Source: Hyphomonas sp. CY54-11-8 (GTDB lineage: Bacteria; Pseudomonadota; Alphaproteobacteria; Caulobacterales; Hyphomonadaceae). Taken from it: 64,000 bases of DNA. A program made the position numbers and the translations under genes. A model generated the notes under the pieces. That model searched no databases. It saw only the letters and a program-made list of their open reading frames with translations, and was not told the origin of the DNA. The number at the start of each line of letters is the position of its first letter. Positions within the stretch are counted from its first letter, which is position 1. The stretch covers positions 147,406 through 211,405 of the forward strand of contig NZ_AWFD01000036.1 of assembly GCF_000682735.1 (NCBI RefSeq), in the 5' to 3' direction. This document shows positions 18,351 to 28,330 of this stretch, piece by piece.

Positions 18351-20258
18351 ATGGCAGACGACATCCTCCCGCTTTCCAGCACTTTTCCGGACGCCACCGA
18401 AGCCGAATGGATGGCTTCGGTCGAAAAGGCCCTCAAGGGCCGTGGCATCGATGCAATCACCCGCACCACGGCGGACGGGCTGAAGATCCGCCCGCTCTAT
18501 CGTGAGAGCGATTTTCCGGCTTCGAAAGACCCGCTCGGCACGCCCGGCGAGGCGCCTTATCTGCGCGGGCCGACGGCGGCGCCGGACAAGTGGCTGCCCT
18601 GGGATATCCGGCAGGCATTCACCCATGCCTCGCCTTCGCACACGCATGGCGAAGTGCTGCGGGATCTGGAACGCGGCGTGAGTTCGGTTGAACTCAGCGT
18701 CGATTCGACCGGACGACACGGTGTCCAGGCCATGACCATGCCGGACTATGACATTGCCTTGAACGGCGTCGACGCGACCATCGCAGGCGTTGCGCTTGAC
18801 CCGGTCATGACCTCCGGAACACGCGAAGCCGCCTTCCTGGCCGAGTGGGCCCGGAACAAGGCGGACGCCAAACTCGACTTCAACATGGACCCGCTGGGCG
18901 CCCTCGCCCGCACAGGCAAACTGGCCGGCGGCCTCGACGCCGCCTTCGCCGAGGCGGGCGCGCTCGCCAAGGTGCTGGCCGCGAAATACCCCGCTGCGAA
19001 CCTCTTCCGCATCGATGCCCGCGCCGTACATGAGGCCGGTGGATCGGAAGCGCTGGAACTCGCCGCGCTGATCGCCTCGGCCGTCGACACGCTGCGCCGC
19101 CTTGCCCCGCACATCGGTGCGGCGGACGTGGCCGCGAAGACAATCTTCTGCCTCGCCCTCGACGCCAATTACGGTATCGGCGTGGCGAAGCTGCGCGCCG
19201 CGCGCCGCCTGTGGGCCCGTATTGAAGAAGCGCTTGGCCTGACCTCGAAACCGATGCGCCTTCAGGGCTACAGCTCTGCCCGGATGCTGACACGCTATGA
19301 CGCGTGGACCAACATGCTGCGCAACACTGCGGCCGCCTTTGCGGGCGCTGTCGGCGGAGCGGACATCCTGACCATCCGCGCCTTCAACGAGCCACTGGGC
19401 ACGCCGGAAGAACTCGGCCGCCGCATCGCGCGCAACACCCAGCTGATCGCGATGGAAGAAAGCCAGCTCGGCCGCGTGGCGGACCCGACCGGCGGCGCAT
19501 GGTTCACCGAGACGTTCGCCAATGAACTGGCCGAAGCCGCCTGGGCCGAATTCCAGAAGATCGAAGGCGAAGGCGGTTATGCCGCCTCCCTCATGTCCGG
19601 CGCCTTCCAGGGCCGTGTGAAAGCGACCCGCGACGCCCGCGCCAAGGATATTGCCAAGCGCAAGATCCCGGTCACCGGCGTTTCCGAATTCCCGCTGCTG
19701 GAAGAGATCGCCGCCCCGGTAGCCGATCAGCCGCACCTGCGCTCGGGCGCCGAACTGACGGACGAAGCGCTGCAGGCGCTGGTGCCCGACCTGCCGCCCG
19801 CCACGGAAACGGACGCGACCGCCGAGGCGCTGGAGCCGATTCATCTCAGCGCAGACTTCGAAACCCTTCGCGACAAGGCCGCTGCGGCACCCAAGCCGCC
19901 GGCGATCTTCCTCGCCACGCTTGGCCCTCTCGCTGAATACACGGCCCGCGCAGACTTCGCCCGCAACCTGTTCGCGGCGGGCGGCCTCGCCGCCAAGGAA
20001 CCGCCGGTGCCACCGAAAGACGCCGCCGAGGCCGCGGCTGCCTTCAAGGCGTCCGGCTGCCGCATCGCCTGCATCTGCGGTAGCGATGCACGCTACACGG
20101 ATGAAGCAGATGCCGCCGCAAAGGCGCTGAAAGAGGCCGGTGCGCAACATGTCTGGATCGCCGGCAAGCATGAAGGCGACGGCATCGACTCACAGGTCTT
20201 CATGGGCTGCGATGTGCTGCACAATCTGAAACTCGCCCACGCCGAACTGGGGCTATGA
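18351..20258 (+). CDS. mutA: Methylmalonyl-CoA mutase small (beta) subunit
   Basis: A 635-aa non-catalytic subunit of the heterodimeric B12-dependent mutase that interconverts (R)-methylmalonyl-CoA and succinyl-CoA. The TIM-barrel half is recognisable (NFRIDARAVHEAGGSE-like region, RRLWARIEEALG, RAFNEPLGTPEELGRRIARNTQ, then DPTGGAWFTE). The C-terminal cobalamin-fold half lacks the DxHxxG cobalt-ligand motif, as expected for this subunit. ATG 18351 (MADDILPLSSTFPDATEAEW) is the family start; the frame is open further upstream but that part is unrelated and overlaps the divergent gene. Its stop overlaps the next start (ATGA). Confidence 0.93.
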   Translation: MADDILPLSSTFPDATEAEWMASVEKALKGRGIDAITRTTADGLKIRPLYRESDFPASKDPLGTPGEAPYLRGPTAAPDKWLPWDIRQAFTHASPSHTHGEVLRDLERGVSSVELSVDSTGRHGVQAMTMPDYDIALNGVDATIAGVALDPVMTSGTREAAFLAEWARNKADAKLDFNMDPLGALARTGKLAGGLDAAFAEAGALAKVLAAKYPAANLFRIDARAVHEAGGSEALELAALIASAVDTLRRLAPHIGAADVAAKTIFCLALDANYGIGVAKLRAARRLWARIEEALGLTSKPMRLQGYSSARMLTRYDAWTNMLRNTAAAFAGAVGGADILTIRAFNEPLGTPEELGRRIARNTQLIAMEESQLGRVADPTGGAWFTETFANELAEAAWAEFQKIEGEGGYAASLMSGAFQGRVKATRDARAKDIAKRKIPVTGVSEFPLLEEIAAPVADQPHLRSGAELTDEALQALVPDLPPATETDATAEALEPIHLSADFETLRDKAAAAPKPPAIFLATLGPLAEYTARADFARNLFAAGGLAAKEPPVPPKDAAEAAAAFKASGCRIACICGSDARYTDEADAAAKALKEAGAQHVWIAGKHEGDGIDSQVFMGCDVLHNLKLAHAELGL

Positions 20259-20607
20259 TCGCCATGATGCTGGAATTCACACTCGACAACTGGGAGAACC
20301 ACCCTTGCGTAAAGGGACGTCCGGCCATTGAGCGGGACGTGCGGGAGAACCGCGCCATCTTCGCAACGGCCGGTTCAGGCGAGGAAAGTGTCGCTCCGGT
20401 CGATTGCCCGCTACCCGCCGTGCTCACACGCGCCAATGGCGACCGGGTCTCCGTCATCATCCTGCAGGCACAATGGTCTGCAGACCGCTCGGGATATGTG
20501 TTCGGCGCCGTCGACCAGAACGGCAAGCCTTACGTCGCCACGTCCAGCGAAACCCTCATCCTGAAACAGCCGACTCCGGAATGGACGGCTAATCTGGAGA
20601 TGTCCAA

Positions 20608-20611
<4 letters not shown>
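20255..20611 (+). CDS. Hypothetical protein between the methylmalonyl-CoA mutase subunits
   Basis: A 118-aa soluble protein (starting [21 protein letters not shown]) coupled by ATGA overlaps to both the preceding mutA and the following mutB. The middle is beta-rich with [21 protein letters not shown] and [14 protein letters not shown]. It has no signal peptide or membrane segment and no family is recognised. Its fixed place in the operon points to mutase assembly, protection or regulation, but this is inference from position only. ATG 20264 or 20267 are possible alternative starts. Confidence 0.65.
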
Positions 20612-22770
<2,159 letters not shown>

Positions 22771-22813
22771 CGGTGCCGATTGTCGGGGCGCAGGCTTCTG
22801 ATAGGCTTCCACC

Positions 22814-23428
22814 ATGGCAAGCCTGACCTCAACCTCCGGATACGCTGCAGAAGCAGACGATCTGTTTGTGCGTTACGAGGCGCTGTCGGCGCCGGAAACA
22901 CATGCGCATTGGCGGCATCTGTTTCCTGAGCCGCGTGCACGCACGCTCGATATCGGCGCAGGCACGGGGCGGGATGCCGCCTGGCTGGCTTCGCTCGGTT
23001 ATTCCGTGCTGGCAGTGGAACCAGTGGAGACGTTGCGCCTGCGAGCGGCAAAGCTTCATCCGGAACCTGAGATCACATGGCTGGAAGACCGCCTGCCGGG
23101 GCTGGCGAACACGCACGCTCGAGTCGAGCGGTTCGACATGGTGATGCTGAACGCTGTGTGGATGCACCTGACCGAAGAAGAACGCACCACCGGCATGGAA
23201 CGCGTGGCGACGCTCCTGGCGCCGGGTGCCCGGCTGTTCATGAGCTTGCGCCACGGCCCCATCCCGGAAGGACGCCGCATGTTTGATGTGACAGGCGAAG
23301 AAACCATCGCCCTCGCCGCGCCTTGCCACCTCCGCCCCATCAGCCACGTCCGCAAGAACTCCATCATGGCAGAAAACAAGGCCCGGGGCGTTGAATGGAC
23401 CGCGCTGGTATTCGAAAAAGACTCTTGA
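22814..23428 (+). CDS. Class I SAM-dependent methyltransferase
   Basis: A 204-aa Rossmann-fold methyltransferase. Motif I is TLDIGAGTGRDAAWLASLGY, followed by acidic VLAVEP (motif II) and the MVMLNAVWMHL region (motif IV/post-I). It has no signal peptide. The substrate is unknown. It lies 43 bp after mutB and may be co-transcribed. Confidence 0.85.
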   Translation: MASLTSTSGYAAEADDLFVRYEALSAPETHAHWRHLFPEPRARTLDIGAGTGRDAAWLASLGYSVLAVEPVETLRLRAAKLHPEPEITWLEDRLPGLANTHARVERFDMVMLNAVWMHLTEEERTTGMERVATLLAPGARLFMSLRHGPIPEGRRMFDVTGEETIALAAPCHLRPISHVRKNSIMAENKARGVEWTALVFEKDS

Positions 23429-23453
23429 AACGCTGGGCTCGCCTCCCCAAATA

Positions 23454-23473
23454 TATCGTTATTCGATAACACA
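23454..23473. promoter_or_regulatory. Possible operator: overlapping inverted repeats
   Basis: TATCG-TTATT-CGATA and the overlapping GTTAT-TCG-ATAAC lie in an AT-rich stretch 16-35 bp before the YbjQ-like gene. They are short but perfectly symmetrical. They could be a repressor site or part of a promoter. Confidence 0.3.
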
Positions 23474-23488
23474 AAAGGATCGCCCTCC

Positions 23489-23809
23489 ATGCTCGTCACC
23501 ACCACGCCCACGGTTCAGGGCCATGAGATTTCGAAGTATCTCGGCGTCGTTTGCGGCGAGGTCGTGGTCGGCGCGCATCTCGGCAAGGACATCCTCGCCA
23601 GCTTCACCAATATCGTCGGCGGGCGCTCGAACGCCTATGAAAGCACGCTGCGCGAAACGCGCGACGATGCGCTGGCAGAGATGATGGAAGAAGCCAGGAA
23701 GCTCGGCGCCAATGCCATTGTCGGCACGAAGTTCGACTACACCGTGATCGGTCAGGGCGGCTCGATGATGATGGTGGCGGTCTCCGGCACGGCCGTGTCG
23801 CTGGTGTGA
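23489..23809 (+). CDS. YbjQ family (UPF0145) heavy-metal-binding-domain protein
   Basis: A 106-aa protein matching the YbjQ/UPF0145 family: [28 protein letters not shown] at the N-terminus, then [17 protein letters not shown]. Members form pentamers; the physiological role is unclear. AAAGGATCGCC lies upstream. Its stop overlaps the GTG start of the zincin gene. Confidence 0.88.
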   Translation: MLVTTTPTVQGHEISKYLGVVCGEVVVGAHLGKDILASFTNIVGGRSNAYESTLRETRDDALAEMMEEARKLGANAIVGTKFDYTVIGQGGSMMMVAVSGTAVSLV

Positions 23810-24210
23810 GCATGCTCTACGAGACCGCTCCGACAGCGGAGGACATTCTTGGCCTCGCCGAAGCCTGCATCGCCCGCCTGCCCCAGCAAATGCGGACCGC
23901 CGCCGACGCCGTGCGCATCATCGTGGAAGACTATGCCGAGGACGAAATCCTCGACGAGATGAAGATCCAGGATGCGCTGGAGCTGTCCGGCCTCTATTCC
24001 GGTGTGCCGCTGATCCATGAAAGCGTGACGCATCCGTCGATCCAGCAGCCGCTGGTCTATCTCTACCGCCTGCCGATCCTGTTCGAATGGGCTGCGCGGG
24101 GAGACGTGACGCTGGACGAGCTGGTCGCCCACGTCACGATCCACGAATACGGCCACCATTTCGGTTGGTCCGATGAGGAAATGCACCGCCTGCTGGACAG
24201 TATGGACTGA
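23806..24210 (+). CDS. Metallopeptidase family protein (zincin-like, DUF1025-type)
   Basis: A 134-aa small minigluzincin-like protein with the zinc motif HEYGHHFG near the C-terminus and acidic helices before it. The family is widespread in alphaproteobacteria and its substrates are unknown. GTG 23806 overlaps the preceding stop (GTGTGA); ATG 23812 two codons later is equally possible. Confidence 0.85.
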   Translation: MSMLYETAPTAEDILGLAEACIARLPQQMRTAADAVRIIVEDYAEDEILDEMKIQDALELSGLYSGVPLIHESVTHPSIQQPLVYLYRLPILFEWAARGDVTLDELVAHVTIHEYGHHFGWSDEEMHRLLDSMD

Positions 24211-24214
24211 CGCG

Positions 24215-24610
24215 TCAGGCCTTCGACTTGTGCGCCAGCGTGTGGGCGTGCTTCTCCCAGTTCTGCCCGTCGAACTTGTTCACGGTGACGTTCAGGTCCT
24301 GCCAGTCATCGATGCACCGCCAGGTGACGGCCACGCCGTCCGGATTGGAGCGCGGAATGTAGAAGCTCTTCACCCCGCATGTCCGGCAGAACAGGTGTTT
24401 CGCCACGCCCGTATTGAACGTGTACTCGACGAGGTTGTCGTTGCCCTGTGTGAGGCGGAAGCGGCTGGACGGGACGATGATGTGGATATTGCCCGACATG
24501 GCGCACATCGAGCAGTTGCAGTCCTCCACCTCAAACGCGTCAGGCAGGTCCACTTCCCACCGGACCGCGCCGCAATGGCATCCGCCAAGATGGGTCTTCA
24601 GCTCGCTCAT
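24215..24610 (-). CDS. GFA family protein (glutathione-dependent formaldehyde-activating enzyme-like)
   Basis: A 131-aa zinc-binding protein with the family cysteines: GGCHCGAVRW, CNCSMC and FCRTCGVKSF. GFA proteins are named for S-hydroxymethylglutathione synthase, but most are of unknown function. ATG 24610 (MSELKTH) gives standard length. It is 19 bp downstream of the amidase gene on the same strand. Confidence 0.85.
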   Translation of the reverse strand: MSELKTHLGGCHCGAVRWEVDLPDAFEVEDCNCSMCAMSGNIHIIVPSSRFRLTQGNDNLVEYTFNTGVAKHLFCRTCGVKSFYIPRSNPDGVAVTWRCIDDWQDLNVTVNKFDGQNWEKHAHTLAHKSKA

Positions 24611-24629
24611 CGTCTTTCTTCCGTCTGGT

Positions 24630-26078
24630 TCAGCCCACCCAGTGCGGCGGGCGTCTCCCCGCCCATGGCCGGGCCTGTTCCAATTGTCCAGCCAGACGGA
24701 ACAAAAGGCTTTCAGACCCATACCGTCCGCCAAACATCATGCCGATCGGAAGCCCACCTGCCGCTTCTTCGGTCGGTTCCGTCCAGTACAGCGGAACGGA
24801 CATGGCGGGGCAGCCGGTCTGGTTGAAGATCGGACAATGCGCGCCAAAGCCGGCAATCGCCTTGCCCATGGCATCACCGTCCTGCGTCAGCGCCATTGTG
24901 CCCAGCTTGTCGGGCGCGCGATGCGTCACCGGCGAGAGCGTCAGGTCAAACTCGCCATCGATCAGGAATTGCTCATAGTCGATGGCGACCGAATTGAAGA
25001 GATTGTTCGCCTTGGCGAGTTCCACCATCGGCACGGTCCGGCCGAGATGCGCCATGGACGCCGTGATCGGTTCCATCTCGTCCTCGCGCACCGGCCGGCC
25101 CAGCATGGCGGAGCGGTCGTCGAAGGCCGCGGCGATGTTCGCGGAGATCGTGAACAGCGCATACTTCGCGAGCAGTTCCCCATCGAATTCCGGTCCGGTC
25201 TCGACCACTTCGTGCCCCAGATCCGACAGCAGCTTCGCGGTTGCCATAAGCCCCGCATCCGCATCGGCATCCGGCATGGTGCCATTCGGCGCCCGCTTCC
25301 AAAGCGCGATACGCAGCCTGCCAGGATCGCGGCTGACTTCCTCCAGATACGGACGGTCCGGCGCCGGGGCCACATAGCGGCTGCCCGTCTCCCGGCCATG
25401 GCAGGCATCCAGCAGAGCCGCGCTGTCCCGCACGCTGCGGCTGACCGCATGGACGGTGGACATGCCGTTCCAGCCCTCGGTGCGCCCCGGCCCCATCGGC
25501 ACGCGGCCGCGGGACGGCTTGATGCCGAACAGGCCCGTACAGGAGGCTGGAATGCGGATGGAGCCGCCGCCATCGCTCGCCTGCGCTACCGGCAGCACAC
25601 CCGCAGCAACGGCTGCGCTCGCTCCGCCGGACGAGCCGCCCGACGTGCGGGTCAGGTCCCACGGGTTCCGCGTCTGGCCGTAGAGCGTGGATTCGGTGGT
25701 CGTGGTCAGGCCATATTCCGGGGTAGTCGTCTGGCCAAAGAAAACGAGGCCTGCTTCGCGATAGCGCTTTGTCAGCACGGAATCGCGCTGGGCAACATTG
25801 CCTTTCCAGGCGACCGAGCCATTGGTCAGCGGCGCGCCTTTTACTTCAACGGCGAGATCCTTGGTGACAAAGGGCACGCCGGCGAAGGGCCCATCGCCGA
25901 CGCCGGTTTCCAGCTGCGATTTCGCGAGATCCGGATAAAGCGCGCTGAAACAGTTCAGCTTGTCCTGCGCAGCCTCAGCCCGCGTGACAGCGGCTTCCAG
26001 CAGTTCTGCGGCGCTGACCTGTTTGCTGCGGACAAGCTCCGCCAGACCCAGACCATCATAATCGGCGTATTCTTTCAT
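24630..26078 (-). CDS. Amidase (amidase signature family)
   Basis: A 482-aa serine hydrolase with the Ser-cisSer-Lys triad: VTKDLAVEV (Lys), RTSGGSSGGASAA (cis-Ser) and DGGGSIRIPASCTG (nucleophile region). CGGGAGGGCCGA precedes ATG 26078. No gatB/C partner is present, so it is a stand-alone amidase rather than the tRNA amidotransferase subunit. The substrate is unknown. Confidence 0.92.
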   Translation of the reverse strand: MKEYADYDGLGLAELVRSKQVSAAELLEAAVTRAEAAQDKLNCFSALYPDLAKSQLETGVGDGPFAGVPFVTKDLAVEVKGAPLTNGSVAWKGNVAQRDSVLTKRYREAGLVFFGQTTTPEYGLTTTTESTLYGQTRNPWDLTRTSGGSSGGASAAVAAGVLPVAQASDGGGSIRIPASCTGLFGIKPSRGRVPMGPGRTEGWNGMSTVHAVSRSVRDSAALLDACHGRETGSRYVAPAPDRPYLEEVSRDPGRLRIALWKRAPNGTMPDADADAGLMATAKLLSDLGHEVVETGPEFDGELLAKYALFTISANIAAAFDDRSAMLGRPVREDEMEPITASMAHLGRTVPMVELAKANNLFNSVAIDYEQFLIDGEFDLTLSPVTHRAPDKLGTMALTQDGDAMGKAIAGFGAHCPIFNQTGCPAMSVPLYWTEPTEEAAGGLPIGMMFGGRYGSESLLFRLAGQLEQARPWAGRRPPHWVG

Positions 26079-26135
26079 TCGGCCCTCCCGTTTTGCCACC
26101 ACTGTGGAACGCCGGGCGCCGAAAGGAAACCCTGA

Positions 26136-26675
26136 TTACGGCTCCATATCAGGCGGCGGGGGCGGAGGTGAAGGGCCATCCCCCGGACCACCGCGTTCGC
26201 CCGGTCCCGAACCACGCTTGGGATTATGACCGCCCGGTCCGCGTCTCAGGATCTGCGCCATATGCTGGCGCTCTTCTTCCGACATGGAGGCAAACAGGTT
26301 CACCATGGCTTCGTGTGTGGCCTCATTCACCGCATCGTCTGCCGATCTCAGTTTGCGGAAAGCCTCCCGCACCGCGTCGGCGTCATAGGGCTCGGCGATG
26401 ACTGCTTCAGCCAGCTGCCGGCGCGATTCGACCCGCGCCGTGCGCTCTTCCGCAGACGCTTTGAAAGCTTCCTTGAACACCCGCCGCATGGCCTGACGGC
26501 TGCCATCGTCGCGGTCACCCCAGGAGATACGCTCCCGCGGCGGCCTATCCGGTGTGCCCTTCGGGCCTGCCTGCATCAGGAGCCCAGACAGAAGGCCCAC
26601 AAGAATCATGTTCGCCATCAGCGAACCAATCAGCCACAGGGGCCACCGCCGGGGCGTATCAGACGTGTCGCTCAT
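26136..26675 (-). CDS. Periplasmic heavy-metal-sensor-like protein (CnrX/Spy-like)
   Basis: A 179-aa membrane-anchored protein: one N-terminal transmembrane helix (WPLWLIGSLMANMILVGLLSG), a helical periplasmic domain rich in Arg/Glu/Ala (LTXXQ/CnrX-like heavy-metal-resistance type) and a Gly/Pro-rich tail ending PPPPPPDMEP. It is coupled (ATGA) to the anti-sigma-like gene, so it probably belongs to the sensory side of the ECF sigma system. CnrX-like proteins bind metal and transmit the signal to the anti-sigma factor; here metal binding is unproven. Confidence 0.6.
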   Translation of the reverse strand: MSDTSDTPRRWPLWLIGSLMANMILVGLLSGLLMQAGPKGTPDRPPRERISWGDRDDGSRQAMRRVFKEAFKASAEERTARVESRRQLAEAVIAEPYDADAVREAFRKLRSADDAVNEATHEAMVNLFASMSEEERQHMAQILRRGPGGHNPKRGSGPGERGGPGDGPSPPPPPPDMEP

Positions 26676-27145
26676 TCTGCCGCCTCACTCATCAATTCAT
26701 AATCGCCAAATCCGAGGGCCGCATACATCACAACGTCGGTCTCATCCGTCGTCTCGGCGCTGGCCACCGATGCGGGCAGCGAAACATTCACACCAATCAC
26801 AAGCCCCATGACCAGAGAGGCCACGGCCCCCGCTGGCAGCCATCCCGGCAGGAACCGCCATAGGCCGAACTTCGCCCCGGCATCCCGCTTCGGTTTCGGC
26901 GCGCCCGCCAACAGACTGTTGCGCAACGATGCGGACACTTCGGCCGCCGGAACGAGGTCGAGGAACTGGTCCAGGCGGCGGGCATCATCCAGAGCTTTCG
27001 CAAACAGTCCGGGCGCCTCCGCCATGCGGCGCGCAGCAATCTCCCGCATCGCCTCGGGAAAGGCAGCAGGATCGGCACCGTAAGCCTCGATCAGTTCGAG
27101 GACCCGTTCGTCAGACAAGGTCGATGTCATCCTTTGGTCCTTCAT
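26672..27145 (-). CDS. Putative anti-sigma factor
   Basis: A 157-aa protein with a helical cytoplasmic half (SDERVLELIEAYGADPAAFP) and one central transmembrane helix (LPAGAVASLVMGLVIGVNVSL). Size, topology and direct coupling to an ECF sigma factor (ATGA overlap) indicate an anti-sigma factor, although no zinc-binding HxxxCxxC motif is present. It probably holds the sigma factor at the membrane until the partner encoded downstream senses a signal. Confidence 0.6.
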   Translation of the reverse strand: MKDQRMTSTLSDERVLELIEAYGADPAAFPEAMREIAARRMAEAPGLFAKALDDARRLDQFLDLVPAAEVSASLRNSLLAGAPKPKRDAGAKFGLWRFLPGWLPAGAVASLVMGLVIGVNVSLPASVASAETTDETDVVMYAALGFGDYELMSEAAE

Positions 27146-27684
27146 GCCACACTCCGTTCGGCCAGTGTCGCCCTCAAGCTGCGCCGGGCGCGCGCGAGAA
27201 GGCTTTCCAGCGCTTCTTCACTTGTTTCCATGATTTCCGCCGCCTCCACCTGAGAGTGTCCTTGCAGGGCGCAGAGCGTCAAGGCAGCTGCCTGGCGCTC
27301 CGGAAGGTTGGCGATTGCTGTTTCGATCGCCTTCACCCGTTCGGTCTGCAACAGCCGTTCAGGTGGGGTCAGCTCCGGGTCCGTCATCTCCGGCAGTTCG
27401 CCGGGCAGGGATTCGCGGCGCTTGCGCAGGATGTCGTAACAGAGGTTCAGCGCCACGCGGTGCAGCCAGGTCGAGAACCTGGCTCGCGGTTCCCAGGTGG
27501 GCAGCGCTTTCCATGCGCGAAGGAAGGTCTCCTGAGTCACGTCTTCTGCTTCCATCCGGTCGCCCAGCATCCGTGTTGCCAGGCCGAGAACTCCCGGTGA
27601 GTACCGGTCGACCAGCCACGAGACGGCTGACGGATCGCCCGCCGCCGCCCGTGTGATCTGGTCGAGATCCGATACAAAAGCCAC
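27142..27684 (-). CDS. ECF RNA polymerase sigma factor
   Basis: A 180-aa group IV sigma factor. Region 2 contains MEAEDVTQETFLRAWKALP and FSTWLHRVALNLCYD; region 4 contains LPERQAAALTLCALQGHSQVEAAEIMETSEEAL and LLARARRSL. GTG 27684 (VAFVSDLDQITRAA) fits the family N-terminus. An earlier GTG at 27723 lies inside a strong hairpin. It is first of a coupled trio with the anti-sigma-like and metal-sensor-like genes, and downstream of an EF-hand gene. Confidence 0.88.
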   Translation of the reverse strand: MAFVSDLDQITRAAAGDPSAVSWLVDRYSPGVLGLATRMLGDRMEAEDVTQETFLRAWKALPTWEPRARFSTWLHRVALNLCYDILRKRRESLPGELPEMTDPELTPPERLLQTERVKAIETAIANLPERQAAALTLCALQGHSQVEAAEIMETSEEALESLLARARRSLRATLAERSVA

Positions 27685-27715
27685 GGAACCGAGCTTACTC
27701 CGTTGAAGGCGGGAT

Positions 27716-27756
27716 GCACGCACTCAATACGGTGGTGTCACATACTGAATGCGTGC
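27716..27756 (-). other. Long RNA hairpin upstream of the ECF sigma factor
   Basis: Arms 27716-27730 and 27742-27756 are inverted over 15 bp. As minus-strand RNA all 15 positions pair, three of them as G-U. The loop is 11 nt. No U-tract follows, so it is not an ordinary terminator. It lies between the EF-hand gene and the sigma factor and contains the alternative GTG start at 27723. Attenuation, mRNA processing or control of sigma factor translation are possible roles. Confidence 0.5.
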
Positions 27757-27788
27757 CGTGCCGCCCAACCGGGCCTGAGCCCGATCTC

Positions 27789-28277
27789 TTATTCGTCTTC
27801 CGGCGGAGGCGGTGGTGGCATGTCGCCCCGCATGCCGCGGAAGCCGGCCTTGCGATCCGGGATTTCGTCGATCGCGATCACGCCATCGCCATCCTTGTCG
27901 AACCGGTCGAACATGCGGTTAGGCTTGGAGGTGAATTCTTCAGCACTGATCGCACCGTCACCGTCGGTGTCCATACGCTTGAACATCTCGGCCTGACGCT
28001 GCGTCCTCTTCTGGGCCATCATGGCTTCGTGGTGCGCAGTCATCTCGGCTTCGCTGACCTTGCCATCCTGATCGATATCAATGGCAGAGAACATCATGGC
28101 ACGGTGGGCATCGACTTCGGCTTTGGTGATGTTGCCATCACCGTCCGTGTCCATCGCCTCCATGCGATCCTTCATCATGCCCGGTCCTTGACCGCCGCCG
28201 CGTGGGCCAGCGAGTGCCGGCAGAGCGATTGTGGCCACCGCGGCCAGGGATGCTGTCGCGAGAAAGATACGTTTCAT
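27789..28277 (-). CDS. Exported EF-hand calcium-binding protein
   Basis: A 162-aa protein with a signal peptide (MKRIFLATASLAAVATIALPALA) and four EF-hand loops: DTDGDGNITKAE, DIDQDGKVSEAE, DTDGDGAISAEE and DKDGDGVIAIDE. The loops have the expected acidic positions. It ends in a proline run and acidic residues (PPPPPPEDE). It lies 5' of the ECF sigma gene on the same strand and may be part of that regulon. It is probably a periplasmic Ca2+ buffer or sensor. Confidence 0.85.
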   Translation of the reverse strand: MKRIFLATASLAAVATIALPALAGPRGGGQGPGMMKDRMEAMDTDGDGNITKAEVDAHRAMMFSAIDIDQDGKVSEAEMTAHHEAMMAQKRTQRQAEMFKRMDTDGDGAISAEEFTSKPNRMFDRFDKDGDGVIAIDEIPDRKAGFRGMRGDMPPPPPPEDE

Positions 28278-28330
28278 AAGGGGGTAGCTCCTCTCTTTCG
28301 CGGCCGCCGCTGTGTCCGGGCGACCAGTGA

